Positions 9,969 to 17,973 of a stretch of 64,000 bases of DNA are shown here, piece after piece (within the stretch, counting starts at the first letter, position 1; every line of letters starts with the position of its first letter). The position numbers were made by a program, and so were the translations under genes. Under the pieces are notes generated by a model. That model worked only from the letters and a program-made list of their open reading frames with translations. It was not told the origin of the DNA and did not search any database. Origin of the DNA: Chelatococcus sp. YT9 (GTDB lineage: Bacteria; Pseudomonadota; Alphaproteobacteria; Rhizobiales; Beijerinckiaceae); the NCBI RefSeq assembly GCF_018398315.1, contig NZ_JAHBRW010000002.1:294637-358636 (forward strand), read 5' to 3'.

Positions 9969-10634
9969 ATGCAGCTCGACAATCACGATTGGCCTTCCAT
10001 CGCCGAGCGCTTCAAGCGCCTTTATACGCCGGCGGTCTGCGATGTGCTCGATTCCTACGAATTGCGGTTCCAGTTCGTGCATCACTCCATCCGGCCGCTG
10101 GACCATCGCCTGATGGTCGCTGGACCGGCTTTCACCATCGTCGGGATGTCGAATGCGACACGCGACCAGACCAAGCGCATGGGCCCGCGCGTCATCGACA
10201 GTTTCCTGCCCCATGTGGTGGCTTGCTACGACACCATGGGTGACGAGGAAACGGGCGTATGGGGAGAGTTGTGGAGCGCGGGCGCGGCTCGGCGTGGCTG
10301 CGTCGGCGCCGTGGTCGACGGCGGCATCCGCGACACCGCATATATCCGCCGCGCCGGCTTTCCGATCTTCCACAAATATTGCATTCCCGGCGACGCGGTT
10401 GGTCGTTTCAACATCGTTGACTTCGGCTGCCCTGTGTCCATCGGCGGCGTGCGGGTGAATTTCGGCGACTATGTCTTCGGGGACGAGGACGGCGTCGTGA
10501 TCATTCCGCGCGAATTGACGCTGGAAGTTCTTCAGCGCTCGGAAGAGGTCTGCTCGAAGGAGAACCGTATCCGTGACGCCATCCAGGACGATACGTCCCT
10601 GGCCGATCTCTACAAGAAGTTCGGCAAGTTCTGA
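9969..10634 (+). CDS. RraA-like / HMG-type aldolase or 2-keto acid decarboxylase
   Basis: A 221-residue protein of the RraA-like superfamily, which includes 4-hydroxy-4-methyl-2-oxoglutarate/4-carboxy-4-hydroxy-2-oxoadipate aldolase and oxaloacetate decarboxylase. The GDEETGVWGELWSAGAARRG region (91-110) and the GGIRD motif (Arg121, Asp122) supply the pyruvate-enolate and divalent metal site of catalytic members; true RraA RNase E inhibitors act differently. It sits directly after the glucarate-dehydratase-like gene, where an aldolase cleaving a keto-deoxy acid to pyruvate makes sense (inference). The start ATG at 9969 has GAGAGACAGAACA upstream, and only three bases separate its stop from the next gene. 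Confidence 0.88.
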   Translation: MQLDNHDWPSIAERFKRLYTPAVCDVLDSYELRFQFVHHSIRPLDHRLMVAGPAFTIVGMSNATRDQTKRMGPRVIDSFLPHVVACYDTMGDEETGVWGELWSAGAARRGCVGAVVDGGIRDTAYIRRAGFPIFHKYCIPGDAVGRFNIVDFGCPVSIGGVRVNFGDYVFGDEDGVVIIPRELTLEVLQRSEEVCSKENRIRDAIQDDTSLADLYKKFGKF

Positions 10635-10637
10635 GCG

Positions 10638-11519
10638 ATGACGCCACCTATCCGCAGCATCCTCGTCACGGGCGCCGCCGGATTGCTCGGCCGCGCGGTG
10701 GTCTCCACCCTCAATTCCGCGGGTCATCAGGTCATCGCGCTCGATCGCCTCGAACGGCCCGTGCCGGACGGCGTGCGCCCTGTTGTAGACGACCTCAGCG
10801 ACCGCGGACGGCTGGGGCATCTGCTGGATGGCGTCGATGCGGTCGTTCACTGCGCCGCTTATGCGACGCCTCAGGCCGCCTGCGAGGAGGTCGTGTTCAC
10901 GGGCAATGTCACCGCGACGACGAACATCCTGCTCGCGGCGGAAGCGACTGGCATCAGCCGCTTCGTCTATGCCTCAAGCCAGTCGGCGCTGGGGCTGGCC
11001 TATGCGCCACGGGTCATCCCGCCCGACAGGCTGCCCGTTGACGAGACGCACCCCTGCCGCCCGCGTGAAGGCTATGCGCTGAGCAAGCTCGTTGGCGAGC
11101 AGATCTGCGCCATGGTCGCGGCGCGCTCCAACATCTGCATCACAGCGCTGCGTTTCCCGGTGATCTGGGCCGCCGAGCGGTTCGCCGAACACACCGCAAA
11201 ACGCCTCGGAGACCCTGCACAGGCGGCCAAGAGCCAATGGGCCTATGTCGATGTACGCGATGCCGCGCGCGCCTGCCGGCTTGCCATCGACCGTGGCGGG
11301 CAAGAGGGCTTCGCGCTCTACAACATCGCCGCCCCGTGGCCCTTCGCCATGCCCGAGGCGGAAACTACGCTCGCCGCGGTCTATGGTGAGCTTCCAAGGC
11401 TTGCTGGCTGGCATCCGGGTCAAGCGGTCCTGTCGCCCGAGAAAGCACGGCGGGAACTCGGCTTCGTCGCGGAATGGCGATGGACGCCCGACGCGATAGA
11501 GCGCATCGTGCCCGCATAA
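10638..11519 (+). CDS. NAD-dependent epimerase/dehydratase (extended SDR, uronate-dehydrogenase-like)
   Basis: A 293-residue extended SDR with TGAAGLLG at residues 11-18, an Asp after strand 2 (ALDRLE) that favours NAD, the YASSQ serine segment at 111-115 and the catalytic YALSK (Tyr146, Lys150). It is similar in size and motifs to UDP-sugar epimerases and to uronate dehydrogenase (about 265 residues). Next to a glucarate-dehydratase-like enzyme, a uronate or lactone-forming dehydrogenase is the attractive reading: uronate to aldarate, then dehydration and cleavage. That function is inference; the sequence alone only supports the NAD-dependent epimerase/dehydratase family. Confidence 0.88.
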   Translation: MTPPIRSILVTGAAGLLGRAVVSTLNSAGHQVIALDRLERPVPDGVRPVVDDLSDRGRLGHLLDGVDAVVHCAAYATPQAACEEVVFTGNVTATTNILLAAEATGISRFVYASSQSALGLAYAPRVIPPDRLPVDETHPCRPREGYALSKLVGEQICAMVAARSNICITALRFPVIWAAERFAEHTAKRLGDPAQAAKSQWAYVDVRDAARACRLAIDRGGQEGFALYNIAAPWPFAMPEAETTLAAVYGELPRLAGWHPGQAVLSPEKARRELGFVAEWRWTPDAIERIVPA

Positions 11520-11536
11520 AAACAGGGAGGGCATTG

Positions 11537-12442
11537 ATGTCGTCTTTCGCCGACGCCGTTCGTGAGGCGCCCGTCGCCTGGCCTCCGCCCAAACGCCTGA
11601 AACCCATGGCCGGCCTGTCGCCCGACGGCATGGCGCCACGCGCGATCACGCCCGCCGAGGTCACTGAGCGCCTGTCCAGCCGGCTGCGTGACCTCGTGGG
11701 GCCCGGGCGGCGCTGGAGCTACGCAGAAATCTCGGCGCGCACCCTGATCGACATACGCACGCTGAAAGCCTATGTGCGGGGAACCGCCTGCCCCAACCTC
11801 GCCAAGTACAAGAGGCTCGTGGTCGTCATGGGCCCCGAGGTCGCGATGGACCTCAACCGCATGCTTGGGTGGACGCCGCGCATCGGCAACGATCCGCCCG
11901 AGGCTCTCGACCTCAATGCGCTGGAGACGGCACTCCTGCGCGCTGACCAGGCCTTGACGCAATTGCACATCTCACCGCCGTCGGGACCGAAACCCGCGCG
12001 GCCGCAATCCGGCATCACAGCCGCGCGCACCGCCGATACGCTGCCTGAATTCGCGCAAAGCCTGCATGCGCAGGACATCACGCCGACAGCCATCGCTGCA
12101 AGACTGAGCTACCGGTTGAAACGCATGCTGAACGGCGACGGCGGCCGTTCCATCGGCGATATCGCAGAGGCGACGGGCATTTCGCGCGGGGTCATAGAGG
12201 CCTATGTCGCGGGCACGGCCTGCCCCAATCTCGCGCGCTATTTCCGCCTGGAGCGTGTCCTTGGCCAGGAACTCGGCATAGAATTCGCGCTGATGCTCGG
12301 CTGGACGCCGCGTTTTCATGCCGGCCGTGACATCGCGGACCCCGTCATCGCCGATCTGCACGACCGCGTCCGCGCCTGCCTCCACATACTCGCCCGCATC
12401 AAGGATGCGGGCGAAGGCTCATCACTCAGCGGCCGCCCGTAG
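11537..12442 (+). CDS. Tandem-repeat HTH-like protein of unknown function
   Basis: A 301-residue protein I do not recognise as a named family. ATG 11537 is chosen for its AGGGAGGGCATTG site. It contains two copies of one about 74-residue unit, at residues 42-115 and 185-259. Each begins with a helical (A/T)xRLSxRL segment, then a helix-turn-helix-like stretch, then an almost identical AYVxGTACPNLAxYxRL block (79-94 and 223-238), and ends with MLGWTPR. The linker (about 116-184) is Pro- and Ala-rich. The units resemble Cro/C1-type HTH domains, so the protein may bind DNA as an internal pseudo-dimer and could be a second regulator of this operon. It is the last + strand gene of the unit and overlaps the opposing SDR gene by 17 bases. 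Confidence 0.8.
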   Translation: MSSFADAVREAPVAWPPPKRLKPMAGLSPDGMAPRAITPAEVTERLSSRLRDLVGPGRRWSYAEISARTLIDIRTLKAYVRGTACPNLAKYKRLVVVMGPEVAMDLNRMLGWTPRIGNDPPEALDLNALETALLRADQALTQLHISPPSGPKPARPQSGITAARTADTLPEFAQSLHAQDITPTAIAARLSYRLKRMLNGDGGRSIGDIAEATGISRGVIEAYVAGTACPNLARYFRLERVLGQELGIEFALMLGWTPRFHAGRDIADPVIADLHDRVRACLHILARIKDAGEGSSLSGRP

Positions 12443-13205
12443 CATCGATGAACGCGCCTGTCACAAAGGATGACCGCTCGGACAGGAGAAACAGGACGAC
12501 CTCGGCGATTTCCTCCGGACGGCCCGGCCGGCCCATCGGAATGATCCGTCCCATGCGCTCATAATGGCCCGGGCCGTCCACATCATGAGCCGGCGTCATG
12601 ACGGTTGCTGGCCTCACCGCGTTGATGCGAATGCCCTCGCCCCCAACCTCCACGGCCGCGTTGAGGGTGAAGCCGTCAACCGCCGCCTTCGCGGCGGCGT
12701 AAAGCACGAGCCCCTCCGCCGTTGCCTTGCGGCTCGTCGGTCCGCCGCGCCGGGCGCAATCCGAGGAGATGTTGACGATGGAACCGCCCTTGCCGCCGTG
12801 GCGTGTCGACATCCGGCGCACCGCCTCACGGGTGCAAAGCATCGTGGACACCACGTTGAGGGCCATGATGGCGTGCATCTCATCAGCCGTTGCGTCCTCC
12901 ACGCGCGCGCCATCGGGACCAAGGACGATCTTCCCGCCGCCGGCGTTGTTGACGAGGCCAGCGACCGGACCGAGCTCGGCGTCCACCCGCTGGAACATGG
13001 CGACGACGGCCGTCTCATCCGTCACATCGGCCTGGACGGCGATGGCGCGGCCACCCGCATCACGAACGGCGGCCGCGACATCTTCCGCCGCGGCGCGGGA
13101 GGTGTTGTAGTTCACGGCAACATCCCAGCCATTGCGGCCGAGGACCGGGCAGATGCCCGCGCCGATCCCGTGGCTACCGGCGGTGACAATGGCGACAGGT
13201 CTCAT
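12426..13205 (-). CDS. Short-chain dehydrogenase/reductase
   Basis: A 259-residue classical SDR. I chose the ATG at 13205, giving MRPVAIVTAGSHGIG; in-frame codons further upstream encode a low-complexity extension with no family character. TAGSHGIG is at residues 8-15, NNAGG near 92, and a YAAAK catalytic motif follows (Tyr and Lys four apart). The C-terminus SFVTGAFIDATGGR is typical. It runs opposite to the upstream operon with its 3' end overlapping the repeat protein gene, and is divergent from the sugar ABC operon starting at 13432. The substrate is unknown. Confidence 0.9.
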   Translation of the reverse strand: MRPVAIVTAGSHGIGAGICPVLGRNGWDVAVNYNTSRAAAEDVAAAVRDAGGRAIAVQADVTDETAVVAMFQRVDAELGPVAGLVNNAGGGKIVLGPDGARVEDATADEMHAIMALNVVSTMLCTREAVRRMSTRHGGKGGSIVNISSDCARRGGPTSRKATAEGLVLYAAAKAAVDGFTLNAAVEVGGEGIRINAVRPATVMTPAHDVDGPGHYERMGRIIPMGRPGRPEEIAEVVLFLLSERSSFVTGAFIDATGGR

Positions 13206-13431
13206 CGATGCTAGCTCCCAGCCCGGCGCCCTGGCGGGCGTCTTTATTGCGGATGGTACGAACGATAGCCGCGATGAGGGGACAGAACCTTGTTCAATCG
13301 CGACAAAGCCCGAGGGCCGCTCATTGGCTGGTTGACCGCCCCCCTCCCCGACCATGCGTTTTGCAGCAAACCGTCATTGTAACCCCGGAAGCCTCGCCGC
13401 ACTCTCACCGAAACGATAAGAGGAACGTCCG

Positions 13432-14382
13432 ATGGCCCTGCCAGACACGGCAGATTATTGGAGCAACCGACCATCGAAGCCGCTCGTGATTCCACGGCGG
13501 CGGCGGCGGTTTGCCTCCGTCGACGAGATACGCGCCTATGGCTTCATCATTCCGCTGGTTGTGCTCGAAATCCTGTTCGTCGTCACACCGCTGGTGATTG
13601 GCTTTTACTACAGCCTCTACCGTGTAGACTATTTCGAGCTGACGTCCTTTCGCGGCTTTGACAATTACTGGCGCGTCCTGACATCCCCAATGGTGCTGCA
13701 AAGTCTAGCCGCAACGGCGATCTTCGCCGTAGGAGCGCTGGTCTTGACGCTGTCTGTCGGCATGAGCCTTGCCCTCTATCTCGAGCAGGACACGCGCTGG
13801 AATATATTTTCCCGCGCCGCGGCACTGGTGCCTTACGTCATCTCGATGCTCGTGGGATCCCTGCTGCTTCGCTGGATCTTCTCCACGGATTCAGGACTGG
13901 TTGCCGCGACGCTCGGGCCTTTCGGGCTTGGTGACGCGACCATTCTGGCGGACCCCACGGCAGCGATGGGCGCGCTCATCTTCAATGCCGGCTGGCGTGA
14001 CAGCGCCTTCGCCATGATCCTGCTGCTTGCCGGTTTGAAGAGCATTCCGCCGCAACTGCATGCCGCCGCCCGCGTCGATGGAGCGAGCACATGGTATCGC
14101 TTCCGTCATATCACGCTGCCGCTGATGCGCATTCCCATCCTCATCGCCGTGGTGCGCCTGCTCATTCATTTCGTCAATGTGCTGACCTTCGCGCTGGTGT
14201 TGACCGGTGGCGGCCCGAATGGCGCGACGCAGACGATGGGGCTTGCCATGTACCGGCTCGGTTTTCTCGACGCACGCATCGGCGAGGCCAACGCACTCGC
14301 CATCCTCGTGTTCCTGTTCAACATCGTGCTGATCGGCATCAATGTCGCGCTGTTCAGCGAACGCCGTCGGAGCAATTCGTGA
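13432..14382 (+). CDS. Carbohydrate ABC transporter permease, MalF/UgpA type
   Basis: A 316-residue permease with a cytoplasmic basic N-terminus of about 35 residues, six membrane segments and the EAA loop (AARVDGASTWYRFRHITLPLM, about residues 216-236). The LTGGGPNGATQTMGL segment near 260 is diagnostic of MalF/UgpA-type sugar permeases. AAGAGGAACGTCCG precedes the ATG. It is the first gene of a permease-permease-ATPase-binding protein operon, and its stop overlaps the next ATG (TGATG). Confidence 0.92.
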   Translation: MALPDTADYWSNRPSKPLVIPRRRRRFASVDEIRAYGFIIPLVVLEILFVVTPLVIGFYYSLYRVDYFELTSFRGFDNYWRVLTSPMVLQSLAATAIFAVGALVLTLSVGMSLALYLEQDTRWNIFSRAAALVPYVISMLVGSLLLRWIFSTDSGLVAATLGPFGLGDATILADPTAAMGALIFNAGWRDSAFAMILLLAGLKSIPPQLHAAARVDGASTWYRFRHITLPLMRIPILIAVVRLLIHFVNVLTFALVLTGGGPNGATQTMGLAMYRLGFLDARIGEANALAILVFLFNIVLIGINVALFSERRRSNS

Positions 14383-15245
14383 TGGCGACTTCAGCAAAGG
14401 CTACGGTCCCGCTTTGGAAGCGCCGTCAGCGAACACGACGGCTCGTGCGCCGCGCCATCAACGTCGCGATAGCGCTCGTCGCGCTGTTCCCCATACTTTG
14501 GGGGTTATCAACCTCCTTCAAGACGGCATCCGAGCTTGCCCTGTTTCCGCCGACACTGTTGCCCGCCCATCCGACACTGGAGCACTACGCGCTTCTATTT
14601 CGCACAGGCATAGAGCGTTACATGCTGAACAGTGTCATACTGTCGATAGCGACGGTTCTCTGCTGCCTGGCCTTTGGCAGCCTTGCGGCCTATGCCATGG
14701 CGCGGATCAAATTTCGGGGTAGCAACCTGCTGCTTCTGGCGATCGTCGCGCTCATGAGCATACCCCTGCCATCCCTGCTGGTTCCAACCTTCACCTTCCT
14801 TGCGCAGCTCGGGCTTCTCGACAGCCTGACAGGCCTTGCCCTTCTCTATACAGCCTATCAATTGCCGATCGCCGTCTGGGTCCTCTATGGATATTTTCTC
14901 ACCATCCCGATCGAGCTCGAATATGCGGCGCGCGTCGACGGCTATTCGCGGTTCGCGACCCTGCGCAAGGTCATTCTGCCCTTGTCGGGTCCGGGCCTCG
15001 TCGCCGCCGGCCTGTTCGTCATCACATTTGCCTGGAACGACTTCGTCGTCGCCGTGGCGATGACATCGTCCGATGCGGTGAGAACACTCCCGGTCGCAAT
15101 CTATGGCTATCTCGGCTTTTACGGCCGTGAATGGGGGCCGCTCACCGCCTCCGCCATCCTCTCCACCATTCCCGTCATCGTCGTGTTCATTGCCTTCCAG
15201 CGCTTTTTCCTAGGCGGCATGACGAGTGGCGGCGTCAAGAGCTGA
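14382..15245 (+). CDS. Carbohydrate ABC transporter permease, MalG/UgpE type
   Basis: A 287-residue permease. ATG 14382 overlaps the MalF-like stop; upstream in-frame sequence is a shadow of that gene. The first membrane helix starts near residue 25 and the SFKTASEL segment follows it. The EAA loop (AARVDGYSRFATLRKVILPLSGPGL) is near residues 185-210, and the protein ends with the typical FFLGGMTSGGVKS of MalG-type proteins. It forms the translocation pore with the preceding permease. The ATPase starts six bases after this gene's stop. Confidence 0.92.
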   Translation: MATSAKATVPLWKRRQRTRRLVRRAINVAIALVALFPILWGLSTSFKTASELALFPPTLLPAHPTLEHYALLFRTGIERYMLNSVILSIATVLCCLAFGSLAAYAMARIKFRGSNLLLLAIVALMSIPLPSLLVPTFTFLAQLGLLDSLTGLALLYTAYQLPIAVWVLYGYFLTIPIELEYAARVDGYSRFATLRKVILPLSGPGLVAAGLFVITFAWNDFVVAVAMTSSDAVRTLPVAIYGYLGFYGREWGPLTASAILSTIPVIVVFIAFQRFFLGGMTSGGVKS

Positions 15246-15250
15246 GCGTC

Positions 15251-16432
15251 ATGACCACATCCGTCCAGTTTCGCAGCGTGACAAAGCGCTTCGGTTCCAT
15301 GGAAGCTCTGTCCAGCCTCGATCTCAAGGTCGAGCCCGGTGAGTTCGTCTCCTTGCTCGGCCCCTCCGGCTCCGGCAAGTCCACGACGCTCGGGCTTCTT
15401 GCAGGGCTCATCGAGGCCGACGAGGGCGAAATTCTCATTGGTGATCGCATCGTCAACGATATCGGGCCCGAAGACCGGGACATAGCCATGGTCTTCCAGA
15501 ACTACGCACTCTATCCCCATATGACTGTCTTCGAGAACCTCGCCTTTCCTCTGCGAGCTCGTGGGCGACGGCGCCCGGAGCAGGAGATCGAGAACCGCAT
15601 CAGCGCCGTCGCCCACGCGCTCGGCCTGCCGGACCTTCTTCATCGCTATCCCCGGGAATTGTCAGGCGGACAGCAGCAACGCGTCGCACTCGGCCGGGCC
15701 ATGATACGAGAACCGAAAGTCTTTCTTCTCGACGAGCCGTTATCGAATCTCGATGCGCGTTTGCGCATTCGCATGCGCCACGACATCAAAGCGCTCCATG
15801 CGGCTATCGGCTCGACAATCGTCTATGTCACGCACGATCAGGCAGAAGCTCTGTCGATGTCATCGCGCATTGCCGTTTTCGACAAAGGCAAGCTGCAGCA
15901 ATACGCGCCCCCCTTCGAGATATACAATCGCCCTGCGAATATATTCGTTGCCAATTTTGTCGGAGAGCGCGAAACCCTCTTTCTTGAGGGAAGCATAGAG
16001 ACAAGCCCCGCTCCCCACTTCCTCTGCCGTGGCGAAGCGCTGCCGCTCGGAAACGGCGCTGCGGATTTCAGCGCCGTCACGGGACGGCCGCTGAAGCTCG
16101 GACTTCGTGCCGAGGCGGTCACGCTGGTATCCGCGGAGATGCCGGGCGCTTTTCCCATCACGGTCTCCCAGATCGAACTCTCGGGCCCAGACGTCATCGT
16201 CTATGCGATGACCAATGCCGGCATCGCGCTGTGCTGTCGTGTACCATCAAGCTATCCGGTGACGCGTGGTGACCATCTTCACGCCGCTCTTCTGCCTGCG
16301 GCCGTGCACCTGTTCGATCCGGAAACCGGCGCGGCGGTTCCGGTGCCCGAAAAGGACGTCGGATTTGGTGGCGGGAATCAACCCGCGCATCTGGAAAAAA
16401 CCTACAGCCAAGTCGTCGAAAGAACGGCGTGA
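15251..16432 (+). CDS. Carbohydrate ABC transporter ATPase, MalK/UgpC type
   Basis: A 393-residue ATPase. ATG 15251 is preferred because the ABC domain begins at once (TTSVQFRSVTKRFGS). Walker A GPSGSGKS is at 37-44, the signature LSGGQQQR starts at 137, and Walker [17 protein letters not shown] follows. The C-terminal third (about 240-375) is an OB-fold/TOBE-like regulatory region as in MalK and UgpC. It energises the two permeases upstream. Confidence 0.92.
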   Translation: MTTSVQFRSVTKRFGSMEALSSLDLKVEPGEFVSLLGPSGSGKSTTLGLLAGLIEADEGEILIGDRIVNDIGPEDRDIAMVFQNYALYPHMTVFENLAFPLRARGRRRPEQEIENRISAVAHALGLPDLLHRYPRELSGGQQQRVALGRAMIREPKVFLLDEPLSNLDARLRIRMRHDIKALHAAIGSTIVYVTHDQAEALSMSSRIAVFDKGKLQQYAPPFEIYNRPANIFVANFVGERETLFLEGSIETSPAPHFLCRGEALPLGNGAADFSAVTGRPLKLGLRAEAVTLVSAEMPGAFPITVSQIELSGPDVIVYAMTNAGIALCCRVPSSYPVTRGDHLHAALLPAAVHLFDPETGAAVPVPEKDVGFGGGNQPAHLEKTYSQVVERTA

Positions 16433-16508
16433 GTAGAAGTTACCGAGCGCGGCCAGCAATGCACTGGTCGTTCTTTGGTCAATAACCCGAACGAGAGGGA
16501 GGAAACCA

Positions 16509-17822
16509 ATGTCAGCTCAACAGTCGCGTGCTTTACGATCCCGTGCGGTGGCGTTTGCTGGCATTTTTGCCAGTCTCATCGTCGCGCAACCACTCGCGGC
16601 CCAGACGACCGTCACGATGTGGACATTCCTTGACCCCAACAAGACCTCGCCCCGCGAGGTGGCGCTGAAGGAGATCATCGCGGGCTTTGAGGCATCCAAT
16701 CCATCAATCAAGATAAAGGTCGAGCCGCAAGACTTCGCGCAGATGCCGCCAAAGTTCTTCCTTGGCCACCGCACGGGCGGTAATCCCGATCTGGTCTGGA
16801 TTGATGCGAAGAACCTCGGCGGCCTCTCACAATCCGGCGCGGGCGCTGATCTTAACGCGCTGGCCGTGAACGCATGGTCGCAGGCCGAGCGCGACGACTT
16901 CTTCGTGAAAGCGGGATGGAATGCCGCACTGAAAGACGGCAAGCTCATGGCCATGCCGCTCTTCCACGGCGCCAGCGTCATCTATTATCGCAAGGATCTG
17001 CTCAAGGCCGCCGGCATCGACCCTGCCACTCTCACGAGCTGGGACGCGCTGGCTGCCGCCGCAAAGAAGCTGACCACCGACAAGGACGGCGATGGCCGCG
17101 TGGATGTCTGGGGCTTCGGCATGCCGCTTGCCGCCATCAAGACGGAAAGCACGCCGGTGCTCATCGGCATGCTGGACCAGGAGGGCGGCCCCTTCAATAC
17201 CTGCAAGGCGAACTATGCCACTCCGGAAGGCATCAGGTCGCTGACCTTCACGACAGACCTCATCACCAAGGACAAGGTCACGCCGCAGGAAGCCCTCGTC
17301 CAGAACGTGGACGATATCACCGAGCAATTCACGGCCGGGCGCTACGCCATGGCAATCACCTCCAACCTCCGCTTCAGCGTGATCGCGAAGGCAGCGGCCT
17401 TCGGTGGCGACAATATCGGCATCATCGCCTGGCCGTCGTGGTCGGGCAAAAAGCCGGCGCCCATGCCAGTATCCGGCTGGTGGATCGCCGCCTGGCAAAA
17501 ATCACCACGCCTGGCGGAAGCGAGCAAGTTCATCGATTATCTCGCCAGCAGGGAGGCGATCGGAAAATGGATGACGGTCGGCGGGCAGGTGCCGATCCGT
17601 AAATCATTGCTGGACAGCCCGTTCCTCAAGCAGCCCGCCAATGCGTGGATGACGACCATGGTCGATGCCTGGAGCACGTCGAGCTGGATGGAGCCAACGG
17701 AGTGCAACACCCGCACTCTCCAGTCCGCGCTGAATGAAGCGGTCAGCCGCGTCATCCTCGACAAGGTCGAGCCAAAGGCAGCCCTTCAGGAAGCCGAGCG
17801 CAAGTTCGCCGACGCGCAATAG
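16509..17822 (+). CDS. Carbohydrate ABC transporter substrate-binding protein (family 1)
   Basis: A 437-residue periplasmic protein with a Sec-type signal peptide (basic start, hydrophobic core, cleavage near AAQ at about 32). Features of family 1 binding proteins are a VTMWTF strand at the mature N-terminus, the NPDLVWID region, an IYYRKDLLKAAGIDP stretch near residue 160 and the GGWWIAAW-like strand in the second lobe. GAGAGGGAGGAAACC precedes the ATG. It is the last gene of the sugar operon, an unusual but known order. The ligand is probably a sugar, polyol or glycerol-phosphate-like compound; no more can be read. Confidence 0.9.
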   Translation: MSAQQSRALRSRAVAFAGIFASLIVAQPLAAQTTVTMWTFLDPNKTSPREVALKEIIAGFEASNPSIKIKVEPQDFAQMPPKFFLGHRTGGNPDLVWIDAKNLGGLSQSGAGADLNALAVNAWSQAERDDFFVKAGWNAALKDGKLMAMPLFHGASVIYYRKDLLKAAGIDPATLTSWDALAAAAKKLTTDKDGDGRVDVWGFGMPLAAIKTESTPVLIGMLDQEGGPFNTCKANYATPEGIRSLTFTTDLITKDKVTPQEALVQNVDDITEQFTAGRYAMAITSNLRFSVIAKAAAFGGDNIGIIAWPSWSGKKPAPMPVSGWWIAAWQKSPRLAEASKFIDYLASREAIGKWMTVGGQVPIRKSLLDSPFLKQPANAWMTTMVDAWSTSSWMEPTECNTRTLQSALNEAVSRVILDKVEPKAALQEAERKFADAQ

Positions 17823-17973
17823 GTATCAGGCACCGCTCCCGGTATCAGACGATCGGCAAGCTTTCGCTTGGATGATGGCTGGCGACCAAAGTGCCGTTGG
17901 GAAGGCGAAAGCGACGTCTTACTAAGGGCAAAGCTTCGATGTCCAGGCGGACGGGCTTCCCCCCCGCCGGGTC

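Noticed and set aside
9261-10850. 529-codon - strand open frame opposite the enolase, RraA and epimerase genes
   Set aside because: It is antisense to three well-supported genes, is His/Asp/Arg/Ala-rich as expected for a high-GC shadow, and has no family motif.
17857-17870. Small hairpin CAAGC-TTTC-GCTTG between the sugar binding protein and M81 genes
   Set aside because: The five-base stem has no T-run, which is too weak to call a terminator.
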